Origin: Actinomycetes bacterium
GTDB lineage: Bacteria; Actinomycetota; Acidimicrobiia; IMCC26256; JANYLB01
NCBI GenBank assembly: GCA_025363815.1
Contig: JANYLB010000036.1
Location: 87,285-151,284 of the forward strand
DNA length: 64,000 nucleotides
Direction of reading: 5' to 3'
Both the position numbers and the translations under genes were made by a program. Numbering within the stretch: the first letter of the stretch is position 1; every line of letters begins with the position of its first letter. Of this stretch, positions 1 to 7,835 are shown one piece after another. Under the pieces are notes generated by a model, which was not told where the DNA came from, made no database searches, and worked only from the letters and a program-made list of their open reading frames with translations.

Positions 1-214
1 GTTGGCAACGCGACCTGTCGCCGATCTCGCCGGTGCGGCGAGACGAATCGGTGTCGACCATTGCACGGTGGCTAGTGACTACGGCCAGGCGGTGAACGAT
101 CCTCCCGCCGAGGGATTGCAACGGTTCGCCGACGCGCTCGCAGTCGAAGGCATGTCAAGCGCCGATATCCGAATGATGGTCGCCACGAATCCAGCGGCGC
201 TCGTCGTACGCTGA
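1..214 (+). CDS. C-terminal end of DUF6282-like hydrolase (5' partial)
   Basis: Open frame entering from the left edge and ending with TGA at 212-214. The visible 70 residues resemble the C-terminus of the DUF6282 family, which is related to amidohydrolase/PHP-type TIM-barrel hydrolases: an Asp in VASDYGQ near the end of the barrel, then a closing helix with MVATNPAAL, typical of this fold. The true start lies outside the window, so the TTG at position 2 is not taken as a start. It converges on the MarR gene, with stop codons one base apart. Family assignment is by recollection of the terminal motif; substrate unknown. Confidence 0.6.
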   Translation, partial: LATRPVADLAGAARRIGVDHCTVASDYGQAVNDPPAEGLQRFADALAVEGMSSADIRMMVATNPAALVVR

Positions 215-215
215 A

Positions 216-656
216 CTACGCGGACCGGGCGGCGGCGATCCGAGTGAGAGCGGCGGTTACCGACTGCGCCTCTCGCGCGTTCACGAAAGATCCGAGGTGC
301 TCTTCGAGCGCGGTGTCGTAGATCGCGCGGGCAGCGCGAAAGCAAGCCCGGCCGGCACGCGTCAACATGAGCGTGGTGACCCGTCGGTCGGTAGGGTCCA
401 CCGTTCGCTTCAGCAGACCATCGGCTTCCATGCGCTGTACCAGTCGGCTCAGGCCGGGCTGGCTGTAGCGCACGCGCATGAGCGCGTGTAGCTCGCCGAT
501 CCGGAGCCGACCCGATGCCCGATCGAGATAGGCGAGCGCCGAGTAGCTTCCCGAGTCGATTCCCGCGTCGCGTTCGAGATCAGCGACTACATCGCGTAGC
601 ACCGGTTGGTAGACGTCGACGAGCGCGCTCCATAGCCGTGCCGCATCGCCGGCCAT
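216..656 (-). CDS. MarR-family transcriptional regulator
   Basis: 146-residue winged-helix regulator. The central HTH (about residues 55-95) contains LSRLVQRMEADGLLKRT followed by the wing sequence DPTDRRVTTLMLT, the classic MarR DR..R wing. The ATG start sits 3 nt beyond the stop of the NifU-like gene, so it is probably the last gene of a long minus-strand operon containing the UGSC genes and perhaps the ABC transporter. A second MarR lies at the other end of that run (5207-5707). Ligand unknown; autoregulation and control of the UGSC promoter are inferred. Confidence 0.9.
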   Translation of the reverse strand: MAGDAARLWSALVDVYQPVLRDVVADLERDAGIDSGSYSALAYLDRASGRLRIGELHALMRVRYSQPGLSRLVQRMEADGLLKRTVDPTDRRVTTLMLTRAGRACFRAARAIYDTALEEHLGSFVNAREAQSVTAALTRIAAARSA

Positions 657-659
657 AGC

Positions 660-908
660 TCAGGTCCGCGGGTCGTCGAGTACAAGCTCGAATTCACCGG
701 CCATGCGTCGTCGGATCGCCTGGGTGATGGTCTGGCTGAGTTGGTCGGGCGGGAGTACGCAGTCCGCGCATTCGACATTGTCGAGCCGGAGCTCGAGCCG
801 GATGCGGAGCGTCTTCGGATCGGCCTCGAGCAGAAGGAGATCGGCACCGTCGCCGCGCAGCACGCGACCGACTTCATCGACGGCTTCGGCGATCAGCTGG
901 GGGTCCAT
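660..908 (-). CDS. Small NifU-like CxxC protein
   Basis: 82-residue protein. The fold pattern (amphipathic N-terminal helix, GADLLLLEAD, RIRLEL strand, CxxC, C-terminal helix) resembles the NifU C-terminal (Nfu) Fe-S scaffold domain, with Cys47 and Cys50 in VECADCVLPPD. Nfu domains bind or transfer Fe-S clusters; here the CxxC could equally be a thiol-redox or metal site. The ATG at 908 is 2 nt past the stop of the preceding gene (911), so it is tightly co-transcribed with the UGSC pair. A longer upstream reading is possible but would overlap that gene, so it was rejected. Confidence 0.7.
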   Translation of the reverse strand: MDPQLIAEAVDEVGRVLRGDGADLLLLEADPKTLRIRLELRLDNVECADCVLPPDQLSQTITQAIRRRMAGEFELVLDDPRT

Positions 909-910
909 GC

Positions 911-1963
911 TCAACCGGTGCGCCGGGCGACGGAGCTCTGCATCTGACTCTCGCCAAAGCTGGGAAGCGCGATCGCGTGCAGGCTGCCGAGACCGCCGCA
1001 CACGACCGGGACGATCTGGTCAGGTCGGCCGGTGAGATAGACGCGATCGTGAGCGCCGACACGGCCCTTCGCCCGGAAGATGTTGCGGTTCGGTTCGGGC
1101 CAGAGATCGAGCGGTTGCCACGCGTGCTCGTGGAGAAATGCCTGCAGGTCAGCGAGATCGGGAAACGCGGCACCGAACCGCTCGGCCCACATTGGGTTGA
1201 CCGCGAGCACGACCTCACCGTTCTCGGCGTTGCCGAGGAACATGTTCGCCAGGGGATAGGCGAGGCTCTTCGCCAGCAGGTATAGCAAGTCGCGTGGGTC
1301 ATCGTTGTGAATGTCGGCGAGCGGGAATGTTCCCTTGCCGCCGTGCACTGTGACTACGTCGACGTCGGCCGGGTAGCCGCGCCGCTGTGCGAGTGACGGC
1401 CAGGGTGACCTTTCCTCCCATTCGCCGAAGCACATCCCGAAGCGCGCCGGTTGACCGAACACCGTGCGCGAAGTCTCACCGGCGCGTTGGCCACCGATGT
1501 TGCGCAGGCAGAGCGACACCGCGCGTCCGATGGTCATCGAGCCACGCCCCCCCGCGCCACCCATGCAGCCGGCCCGGAAGTCGATCCCGAGCGCGTCGCG
1601 TGATGGTCCGTTGGCGATCAGCATCGGGAACACGCTCGAAGTGGTGGTCGTGAGTCCGAACGCGTTCCACTCGGGTACACAGAGTGCTTCGAGGGCGGCG
1701 AGAACGAGGGGGAACGCCTCGGGTTCGACTCCGGCCATCGCGGCATTGGCGGCGACGAGCTCAACGGTGGCGACGCCGTACTGCGGAGGCAAGACGCCGA
1801 CGACGTGATCAGCCGGCTCGGCCGTGCCGGCGAGGAGCAGCTCTATTGCGGCATCGGTCGGGGGGAGTACCGGCGCGCCGTCGCCCCATTGTTCGGTGAG
1901 TGAGCGCTCGTAGAGCGCGTGCGGATCGGCCGGAACCTCGACCTGTTCGCCGGTGAGCGTCAC
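911..1963 (-). CDS. Conserved hypothetical partner of UGSC protein
   Basis: 350-residue protein starting with GTG at 1963, sharing a GTGA overlap with the UGSC stop, which implies translational coupling. I do not recognise a standard enzyme domain. Visible features: a Gly-rich Cys segment near residues 130-140 (RAGCMGGAGGRGSM), Cys152 and Cys168, and a charged C-terminal half with LLYLLAKSLAYPLANMF. The conserved cysteines and strict coupling suggest it works with the UGSC protein on a thiol or selenol reaction; this is inference. An in-frame upstream extension of 79 residues is Arg-rich shadow of the overlapping gene and was not used. Confidence 0.75.
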   Translation of the reverse strand: MTLTGEQVEVPADPHALYERSLTEQWGDGAPVLPPTDAAIELLLAGTAEPADHVVGVLPPQYGVATVELVAANAAMAGVEPEAFPLVLAALEALCVPEWNAFGLTTTTSSVFPMLIANGPSRDALGIDFRAGCMGGAGGRGSMTIGRAVSLCLRNIGGQRAGETSRTVFGQPARFGMCFGEWEERSPWPSLAQRRGYPADVDVVTVHGGKGTFPLADIHNDDPRDLLYLLAKSLAYPLANMFLGNAENGEVVLAVNPMWAERFGAAFPDLADLQAFLHEHAWQPLDLWPEPNRNIFRAKGRVGAHDRVYLTGRPDQIVPVVCGGLGSLHAIALPSFGESQMQSSVARRTG

Positions 1964-2505
1964 GCGTCGACCCCGAGCAGCTCGAGTGCCCGGGGGTAGT
2001 ACTCGGCCGAGATCTCGAGCAGCTCCGCGTCGGGGCGGGCTTCGAGCGGGTAGGGGAGCACCAGCACGGAGAGATCGGCGTGACCCAGGTGCTTCGCCAT
2101 GTTCCGGCCGTGGGTCGCGAACTCTTCGGTGACGACGGCGATCACGGGCCGCTCGCGTTGCTCGATCGCCACTGCGTCGGCGATGGCGAAGGAAGTGCAT
2201 GAGCCGCAGGTGCCGAGCCCGACGATCGCGAAGTCCACGTTCGCGGCGAGCTCGCCGATGTGGCTCCGGTCCTTGGCGCCGGTGTCACCGACCTGGGCGT
2301 GGGTCTCGACGGTAGTTACGCCAGCGACTCCCGCATCCCAGAGCCGCTGCTCCCAGTCGGACGCGATCAGCCGCCACGATCGCCAGGCGGCGTCGGTGCG
2401 AATCCCTGCCCGGAGGCTGGTCAGTGGCGTGTCGACTCGGAACGTCGGGGCCGCGGCCTCGATTACCGGAGGAGCAGTGGGACGACGAATCAGAACGGTT
2501 TCCAT
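1960..2505 (-). CDS. UGSC-family (seleno)protein homolog, Cys form
   Basis: 181-residue protein of the UGSC family, originally noted as selenoproteins with a Sec-Gly-Ser-Cys motif. Here the motif is Cys100-Gly-Ser-Cys103 in GLGTCGSCTSFAIAD, so selenocysteine is replaced by Cys. The motif follows a hydrophobic strand (DFAIVGLG) and precedes a helix, as in thiol-redox folds. ATG at 2505 is preferred over GTG at 2511 because a good -10 box lies 6 nt upstream of it (leaderless transcript). It is followed by the coupled partner gene, the NifU-like gene and a MarR gene. Biochemical role unknown; a redox function is inferred from the motif. Confidence 0.8.
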   Translation of the reverse strand: METVLIRRPTAPPVIEAAAPTFRVDTPLTSLRAGIRTDAAWRSWRLIASDWEQRLWDAGVAGVTTVETHAQVGDTGAKDRSHIGELAANVDFAIVGLGTCGSCTSFAIADAVAIEQRERPVIAVVTEEFATHGRNMAKHLGHADLSVLVLPYPLEARPDAELLEISAEYYPRALELLGVDA

Positions 2506-2511
2506 GCCCAC

Positions 2512-2540
2512 AGCCTAGAGGTCTATGCGCCCGCATACAA
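2512..2540 (-). promoter_or_regulatory. Leaderless promoter with palindromic operator for UGSC operon
   Basis: Read on the minus strand: a -35-like TTGTAT at 2540-2535, a 17-bp spacer, a -10-like TAGGCT at 2517-2512, then 6 nt to the ATG at 2505. A perfect palindrome TATGCG-CC-CGCATA (2524-2537) overlaps the -35 region. The TTGTATG half is also present upstream of the amidohydrolase at 5744-5750. A MarR operator is inferred. Confidence 0.55.
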
Positions 2541-2570
2541 ATGTTCAGTCGGGCCTATCCCGGCCCGGGT

Positions 2571-3332
2571 TCAGAGCCTCCCGGCATCGATGATGCGTTT
2601 CAGGAACTCCGAGGTCCGGGGGTTGGCGGGGGCCGTGAACATCTGCTCAGCGGTGCCGATCTCCGCGATCACACCGTCCTCGAGGAAGCACACCCGGTCG
2701 GCTACCTCGCGGGCGAACGACATCTCGTGGGTGGCGAGAAGCATTGTCATGGCTTCGCCGGCGAGCTCCCTGATGAGTTCGAGCACGCTCGCGATCAGCT
2801 CGGGATCGAGCGAGCTTGTCACCTCGTCGAACAGCATCAGCTTGGGCCGCATAGCCAGAGCACGCACGATCGCCACCCGCTGCTGCTGACCCCCCGAAAG
2901 CCGGTCAGGGTACTCGTCGCGTTTTTCCCAGAGCCCGATTCGCTTCAGCAGTCCCATGGCCCTCTCATTGGCCTCCGACTTCGAGAGTCCGAGTACCTTG
3001 CGCGGCCCGAGGGTGACGTTGTTCAGCACCGTCATGTGGGGAAAGAGGTTGAACGCTTGGAAGACGATGCCCACCTCGCGCCGGAGGAAGTTGAGCTCGA
3101 CCTCGTGTTGCGAGATGGTCATTCCGTCGATGGAGATGGTCCCGCTATCGAGAGGCAGGAGACCGTTGATGCAGCGGAGCAAAGTGCTCTTGCCCGATCC
3201 CGACGCGCCGATCAGGCAGACGACTTCGTGTTCGTCGATCACGAGATCGATGTCTTTGAGCACCTTGTGATCGCCGAACTGCTTCGACGCGTGACGCACT
3301 TCGAGCAGAGCGCCGGCCCCGTCCTTGCTCAT
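2571..3332 (-). CDS. Polar amino-acid ABC transporter ATP-binding protein
   Basis: 253-residue ATPase of the GlnQ/HisP class, energising import of a polar amino acid or related solute. Walker A GASGSGKST, Q-loop QAFNLFP, signature LSGGQQQR, Walker B LMLFDEV followed by SSLDP (Val replaces the common Pro after DE), and switch His in LLATHEM. The ATG at 3332 overlaps the permease stop by 4 bp, so I chose it over the much longer open frame. Followed after 65 bp by the UGSC gene, which may be co-transcribed or use its own promoter. Confidence 0.93.
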   Translation of the reverse strand: MSKDGAGALLEVRHASKQFGDHKVLKDIDLVIDEHEVVCLIGASGSGKSTLLRCINGLLPLDSGTISIDGMTISQHEVELNFLRREVGIVFQAFNLFPHMTVLNNVTLGPRKVLGLSKSEANERAMGLLKRIGLWEKRDEYPDRLSGGQQQRVAIVRALAMRPKLMLFDEVTSSLDPELIASVLELIRELAGEAMTMLLATHEMSFAREVADRVCFLEDGVIAEIGTAEQMFTAPANPRTSEFLKRIIDAGRL

Positions 3333-4312
3333 GCTCCGGCCTGCATGCGCTCGCGGTCGCGGCGGACGAGCCACTCGGTGAGCCTCGTCATCGGGATTGT
3401 GATCACCAGGTACAGGCACGCGAGCACGATGAATGGTGCGTACGAGAAGTGCGCGTTGGCGTAGATCCGAGCGCGTCCGTAGCCCTCGAGAATGCCGATA
3501 GTGGTGATGAGCGCCGCGTCCTTCTGCAGGCCGATGAAGTCGTTCAGCAGCGGCGGGATCACGCGCCGCACGGCCTGGGGAACGATCACGTGACCCATTG
3601 TCTGACCCCACGAGAGCCCGAGCGAGCGGCCGGCCGCAGTCTGGCTCGGGTGCACGCTCTCGATGCCGGCGCGGTACACCTCGGCAACGTAAGCGCCGTA
3701 CACCAGTGATAGCGCGAGCACGCCGTAGGTGAACAAGTTGTCCGACTCGAAGGGCAACGTCGGCAGGTCGACTCCCGCGATCGGAAGCCCGAAGCCGACG
3801 ATGGCGATCGTCACGATCGCGGGTATGCCGCGGAACACGTCGGTGTACACCGCCGCGAACCAGCGTAGGGGTGTCGATGCGGTGCCGGGCATGATCCGGA
3901 AAAGCGCGACGATCAATCCCCAGACGAGCACGACGACCTCGGCGTAGACGAAGAGACGCACGTCGATGAGGAAGCCGGCGAAGACGGTGCTGAAGCTGCC
4001 GGTGATGTCGGGGCCCTGGAAGAAGACGGTCCTCAGCGTCTTGAGGCTGTCCCATCGGGTGGCTACGAAAACCAACGCGAGCACAACGATGCCGATCGCG
4101 ACGCCGATCTGACCGAGTCGTTGGGCGCGTCGCGACTGTGCGAGGCCACCGCGCTCACCGCGAGACTCGATGATGCGTCGTTCAGCTCGGCGCCCGAGGA
4201 AGATCGCGACGCCGGAGAGCAAGGCGAGCGGGATGACGAACCCGGCGATGGCGAAGCCGAAGGCCGGCCCGGCGAGTGAATCTTTTCGGGCCGTGCCCTC
4301 GCTTCGCGTCAC
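3329..4312 (-). CDS. Polar amino-acid ABC transporter permease
   Basis: 327-residue inner-membrane permease of the HisM/GlnP family. An unusual N-terminal part carries two extra hydrophobic segments (about 15-40 and 68-88) before the canonical five-helix BPD_transp_1 domain. The EAA loop is recognisable in SLGLSWGQTMGHVIVPQAVR, and the TDVFRGIPAIV segment is characteristic of the family. It ends in RRDRERMQAGA. Lies 11 bp after the binding-protein gene and overlaps the ATPase gene by 4 bp: a complete SBP-permease-ATPase operon with a single permease, presumably a homodimer. Confidence 0.92.
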   Translation of the reverse strand: MTRSEGTARKDSLAGPAFGFAIAGFVIPLALLSGVAIFLGRRAERRIIESRGERGGLAQSRRAQRLGQIGVAIGIVVLALVFVATRWDSLKTLRTVFFQGPDITGSFSTVFAGFLIDVRLFVYAEVVVLVWGLIVALFRIMPGTASTPLRWFAAVYTDVFRGIPAIVTIAIVGFGLPIAGVDLPTLPFESDNLFTYGVLALSLVYGAYVAEVYRAGIESVHPSQTAAGRSLGLSWGQTMGHVIVPQAVRRVIPPLLNDFIGLQKDAALITTIGILEGYGRARIYANAHFSYAPFIVLACLYLVITIPMTRLTEWLVRRDRERMQAGA

Positions 4313-4323
4313 CGTGGCTGCGT

Positions 4324-5169
4324 TCAGGGGAGTGGGATCACCGGCACGCCGTTCGGGTTCTGACCGAACGTCGGCTCGAGCTGCGTCTTGGCCAGCTTGG
4401 CCACGGTGCCGTCGGCGATCATCGCCTTGAGCACGGTGTCGAACTTGGCCCTGAGCTTCGACCCCTTCGGGAAGACCGCGCCGTACTTCTCATTGGTCTT
4501 GAACTGGCCGACGACCTTGAATGTCTGCCCGCCGTCCTGATTTGCCTGGGCCAGCAAGATCGTGGTGTCGATCATGGCTGCATCTATCTGACCGGCCTGG
4601 AGCGCGGCGAACATCTGCGACGTCTCCGGGTACTGCCGAGGCGTTTTCGTCGGCTTCAGCTTCGCGATCACTGCGTCGGCGGTGGTGCCGGTCTGGATGC
4701 CCCACTGCACGTCTTTCGCCTGCGCGGCGGTCGCGAGCGGCTTGTTGTAGCTCTTGAGCACCATCACTCCCTGGTCGCCGTCGAAGTACGGCTCCGAGAA
4801 GTCGATGACCTTGGCCCGCTCGGGCTTGATCGTCACCTGCGACAGCGCGGTGTCGAAGCCCTTCGCCTGGCCGGCGACGAGCGAGTCGAACGACACGTTG
4901 ACGACTTTCACGCCCTTGGTCAGGCCGAGCCGCTTCGCGGCCTCGACCGCTATCTGGTACTCGAACCCGCCCTTCACGTCATCGGGTGACTGGGCGTCCC
5001 AGAAGCCGGGCGCCGGAAGGTTCGTCCCCACCGTGAGGGTGTTGTCGCTCACGTACTTGTACGACCCGGACGAACCCGAGCTGGTACTGGTGGATTTGTT
5101 GTCACTGCAGGCGGTCAACAGCCCAACGGACAACAGCCCGACTGAGAACAGGGTGATCCATTTGCGCAC
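4324..5169 (-). CDS. Amino-acid ABC transporter substrate-binding lipoprotein
   Basis: 281-residue SBP_bac_3-type binding protein. The GTG at 5169 gives a proper lipoprotein signal (VRKWITLFS then LLTACSDN; lipobox LTAC, lipidated Cys about residue 22) and has a GGGAGG Shine-Dalgarno upstream; the earlier in-frame ATG does not. A Ser-rich linker precedes the binding domain, which shows LTVGTNLPAPGFW, family motif IDFSEPYFDGDQGVMV and GIQTGTTAD. Lipid anchored outside the membrane to feed the adjacent permease. Ligand unclear; a polar amino acid, possibly sulfur-containing given the UGSC neighbours, is speculation. Confidence 0.9.
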   Translation of the reverse strand: MRKWITLFSVGLLSVGLLTACSDNKSTSTSSGSSGSYKYVSDNTLTVGTNLPAPGFWDAQSPDDVKGGFEYQIAVEAAKRLGLTKGVKVVNVSFDSLVAGQAKGFDTALSQVTIKPERAKVIDFSEPYFDGDQGVMVLKSYNKPLATAAQAKDVQWGIQTGTTADAVIAKLKPTKTPRQYPETSQMFAALQAGQIDAAMIDTTILLAQANQDGGQTFKVVGQFKTNEKYGAVFPKGSKLRAKFDTVLKAMIADGTVAKLAKTQLEPTFGQNPNGVPVIPLP

Positions 5170-5206
5170 GGTGCCTCCCCACTGGGTTGGTGCAATGGGG
5201 CCAACC

Positions 5207-5707
5207 CTAGGTTGTCGCACCGCTCGCTCGCGGGACCGATGGGTGTGCTCCGGCGCCGGTTTCGCCCGCCTCGATGGCGCGGTTGGACACGAGCCCGGCC
5301 CGGAACCGGTCGAGAAACGAGGCGAGCTGGGCCCGGTCGGCCTCGGTCCAGTCGCCGAGCGCGGCGTCGAAGTCGTCGATGACCGCGCGGTCGACCCTCG
5401 CGAGCACCCGTGTGCCCTTGGTGGTCACCGCCAGCCACGCCACGCGACCGTCACCCGGATCAGAGGTCCGGGCGATCAACCCGGCGGCTTCCAAGGGACG
5501 GAGTTGCCTACTCATCGTCGACAGATCGACGCGGACCTTGCGGGCCAGCTCCGACACGGCGATGGGGCCATTGCGCTCGAGACTCCGTAATGCTGTCAAC
5601 CCGGCTCCGGTGATCGGAACCCGAGCGGCCCGAACCACCCGCTCCTTCTGGCGCGAGCTGGCCGCTGCCGCGGCGACGAACTCGGTGAACTCGAGAATCG
5701 TGCGCAG
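5207..5707 (-). CDS. MarR-family transcriptional regulator, start uncertain
   Basis: About 166 residues with a clear winged helix: GLTALRSLERNGPIAVSELA, recognition helix DLSTMSRQLRPLEAAGL, wing SDPGDGRVAWLAVT. The reading frame has no ATG, GTG or TTG between the divergent amidohydrolase and the first helix. I place the start at CTG 5707 (LRTILEF), but a GTG inside the divergent gene (about 5786) or a nearby ATT are alternatives. It precedes the ABC binding-protein gene by 37 bp on the same strand and is divergent from the amidohydrolase, so it probably controls one or both. Confidence 0.82.
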   Translation of the reverse strand: MRTILEFTEFVAAAAASSRQKERVVRAARVPITGAGLTALRSLERNGPIAVSELARKVRVDLSTMSRQLRPLEAAGLIARTSDPGDGRVAWLAVTTKGTRVLARVDRAVIDDFDAALGDWTEADRAQLASFLDRFRAGLVSNRAIEAGETGAGAHPSVPRASGATT

Positions 5708-5743
5708 GTCGTCAGGCTTTGATTTCCTGGGGTTCCGAGAAGG

Positions 5744-5762
5744 TTGTATGTATGCAAGTATA
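5744..5762. promoter_or_regulatory. Imperfect palindrome in divergent MarR/amidohydrolase intergenic
   Basis: TTGTATG at 5744 runs into an interrupted dyad TAT-N3-TGCA-N3-ATA (5747-5762) between the MarR gene and the amidohydrolase. Its AT-richness stands out from the surrounding GC-rich DNA. The TTGTATG element recurs at the UGSC promoter (2540-2534, minus). Likely a MarR operator; which of the two MarR proteins binds is unknown. Confidence 0.45.
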
Positions 5763-5767
5763 TGGTT

Positions 5768-6976
5768 ATGCGAAGCGACGAGCACTACACGATCATCTCC
5801 GCCGACTGTCACGCCGGCGGCAGCCACGAGATGTACCGCGGGTACCTCGACCCGAAGTACGTCGATGACTTCGACGCATGGAGGGAGAAGTACAAGAACC
5901 CGTTCCGTGACCTGCAGGACGGCGGCCGGATTCGCAACTGGGACGACGACCGCCGCATCGGCGATCTCGAGGCCGACGGCGTCGTCGCCGAGGTCGTCTT
6001 CCCCAACACCGTCCCGCCGTTCTTCCCGAGCTTCATCCTCTTCGCCCGGCCTCCGAAGCCCGACGAGTACGAGCACCGACTAGCCGGGATCCGCGCCCAC
6101 AATCGGTGGATGGCCGACTTCTGCGCCCGTCATCCGGAGCGACGCGCCGGTATCGGCCAGATCTTCCTGAACGACGTCGACGACGCGATCGAAGACGTGA
6201 AGTGGATCAAGGAGCATGGTCTGCGCGGTGGGGTGCTCATCTCAGCGGTCGCGCCCGACGTCGACTACATGAAGCCGCTGTACGACCCGATCTACGATCC
6301 GCTCTGGAAGGTGTGCGAAGACCTGGAGATCCCGGTGAACAGCCACGGTGGCACCGGGCTGCCGAACTACGGCAAGTACCCGGCAGCGGCATTGCTGTTC
6401 ATCACCGAGGTGCAGTTCTACTCCCAGCGGGCGTTCGTGCAGTTGCTGTTCTCGGGCGTGTTCGAGCGGTTCCCGGAGCTCAAGTTCGTCATGACCGAGA
6501 TGGGCGGCGCGTGGATGCCGCCGATGCTCAAGCAGTTCGACGCGGTGCTCGAGCAGATCCGGACTACCGGCCGCACCGGTGAGATGCGCTACTCCGATGA
6601 GAACATCCTCCCGAAGTCGGCGACCGCGTACTACCGCCAGAACTGCTGGATGGGTGTGAGCCAGCCAGGGCGCGGCGAAGCCGCGGCCGTGACCGAGATC
6701 GGTCTCGACCGTTTCATGTGGGGCTGCGACTACCCGCACGACGAAGGCACCGGGCCATTCACGCGTGAGCACCTTCGTCAGCTGTTCCATGACACCGATC
6801 CGGTGGAGCTACAGCAGATGCTCGCCGGGAACGCGGCGCGGCTCTATGGATTCGATCTCGACGTGCTCGCAACGTACGCGGAGAAGGTCGGACCGACTGT
6901 GGCCGAGATCGCGACTCCACTAGGCGCTTTGCCCGAGCATCCGAACGAAGCCCTGTTGAGAGCCGCAGCGGTCTGA
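5768..6976 (+). CDS. Amidohydrolase family (ACMSD-like) metal-dependent hydrolase
   Basis: 402-residue amidohydrolase_2 TIM-barrel enzyme. Metal-binding positions are visible: SADCHAGG near the N-terminus (D-x-H), VNSHGGTG mid-protein, EMGGAW, and the terminal Asp in WGCDYPHDEG. Members hydrolyse or decarboxylate cyclic or aromatic substrates (ACMSD, gamma-resorcylate decarboxylase and relatives); substrate here unknown. The start is one of two close in-frame ATGs (5762, 5768); I use 5768 because it begins MRSDEHYTIISAD directly before the first strand. Divergent from a MarR gene across an AT-rich dyad. Confidence 0.85.
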   Translation: MRSDEHYTIISADCHAGGSHEMYRGYLDPKYVDDFDAWREKYKNPFRDLQDGGRIRNWDDDRRIGDLEADGVVAEVVFPNTVPPFFPSFILFARPPKPDEYEHRLAGIRAHNRWMADFCARHPERRAGIGQIFLNDVDDAIEDVKWIKEHGLRGGVLISAVAPDVDYMKPLYDPIYDPLWKVCEDLEIPVNSHGGTGLPNYGKYPAAALLFITEVQFYSQRAFVQLLFSGVFERFPELKFVMTEMGGAWMPPMLKQFDAVLEQIRTTGRTGEMRYSDENILPKSATAYYRQNCWMGVSQPGRGEAAAVTEIGLDRFMWGCDYPHDEGTGPFTREHLRQLFHDTDPVELQQMLAGNAARLYGFDLDVLATYAEKVGPTVAEIATPLGALPEHPNEALLRAAAV

Positions 6977-7004
6977 TCCTCTATGCAGAAGTGACAGAAC
7001 TCAC

Positions 7005-7835
7005 GTGACGTTCGATTCCCCGCCTTTCGACCCGCCTTCGATCATGCTCACCGATCGCGTCGCGTTGGTTACCGGCGCCGCGGCAGGACTTGGCCGCGCC
7101 ACCGCGACGCTCTTTGCCCGGTTCGGGGCGACACTCGCGATCTGTGACCGCGAGGCAGACGGGCTCGAATCGACGCGCGCCGAGATTGCCACCGTGGGCC
7201 GGCCGGTACTCGCTCGTGTCCTCGACGTGCGCGACCCTGCTGGTGTCGATTCGTTTCTCGCCGATGTGGCCCGGGAGCTCGATCACGTCGATGTGCTCGT
7301 GAACAACGCGGGCGGCACGTTCTTCGCGCCGTTTCTCGACGTCGGCACTGGTGGAGAAGCCGCGCTCCTTGCCGAGAACTTCACGCAGGTCACGCGGTTC
7401 GTGCGCGGGGTCGTGCCATTGATCCCCCTTGGGGGTGGCTCGATCGTAAACGTGACTTCGATCGAGGCGCACCAGGCCGCACCGGGGTTCGCGGTGTACG
7501 GAGCGATGAAGGCCGCGGTCGCGCAGCTCACCCGCAGCCTCGCCCTCGAGCTCTCGGCGCGTCGGATCCGCGTCAACGCGATCGCACCCGACGCGATCCC
7601 GACGAGTGGCGATCATGATCTCCAGGCCTCGATGCGGGAGACGAGCTCTCGGCCCGACGGGCCGGTGTTCGAGCCGGTGGTCATGCCGCCACTTGGCTTT
7701 CTCGGTTCACCCGAAGATGCCGGAGCGGCCGCGTTGTTCCTGGCGAGCGATCTCTCGCGCTTCGTCACCGGGACCACGATTCACGTCGACGGCGGTAACT
7801 GGGCCGCGGGTGGCTGGAGGCGAACCGAGATCTAG
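7005..7835 (+). CDS. Short-chain dehydrogenase/reductase
   Basis: 276-residue classical SDR. Cofactor motif TGAAAGLG near residues 24-31, NNAGG motif, and catalytic Tyr-x-x-x-Lys in YGAMKAA with the preceding Ser in NVTSIEAH; C-terminal FVTGTTIHVDGGNWAAGG is typical of FabG-like enzymes. Asp after the second strand (ICDREADG) suggests NAD(H). GTG start at 7005; an internal ATG (7044) just before LTDRVALVTG is an alternative. Follows the amidohydrolase by 28 bp and converges with the P450, overlapping its stop by 4 bp. Substrate unknown. Confidence 0.9.
   Translation: MTFDSPPFDPPSIMLTDRVALVTGAAAGLGRATATLFARFGATLAICDREADGLESTRAEIATVGRPVLARVLDVRDPAGVDSFLADVARELDHVDVLVNNAGGTFFAPFLDVGTGGEAALLAENFTQVTRFVRGVVPLIPLGGGSIVNVTSIEAHQAAPGFAVYGAMKAAVAQLTRSLALELSARRIRVNAIAPDAIPTSGDHDLQASMRETSSRPDGPVFEPVVMPPLGFLGSPEDAGAAALFLASDLSRFVTGTTIHVDGGNWAAGGWRRTEI

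Noticed and set aside
1964..2200. 79-residue N-terminal extension of the UGSC partner protein
   Set aside because: Arg-rich, low-complexity shadow of the overlapping UGSC gene; the GTG at 1963 with GTGA overlap is far better supported.
1960..2505. Selenocysteine (TGA) in the UGSC motif
   Set aside because: The codon encodes Cys (C100); no in-frame TGA or SECIS-like need.
7009..7020. GTTCGATTC resembling a tRNA T-loop
   Set aside because: Flanking bases do not form a T-arm, and it lies in the N-terminal codons of the SDR gene.
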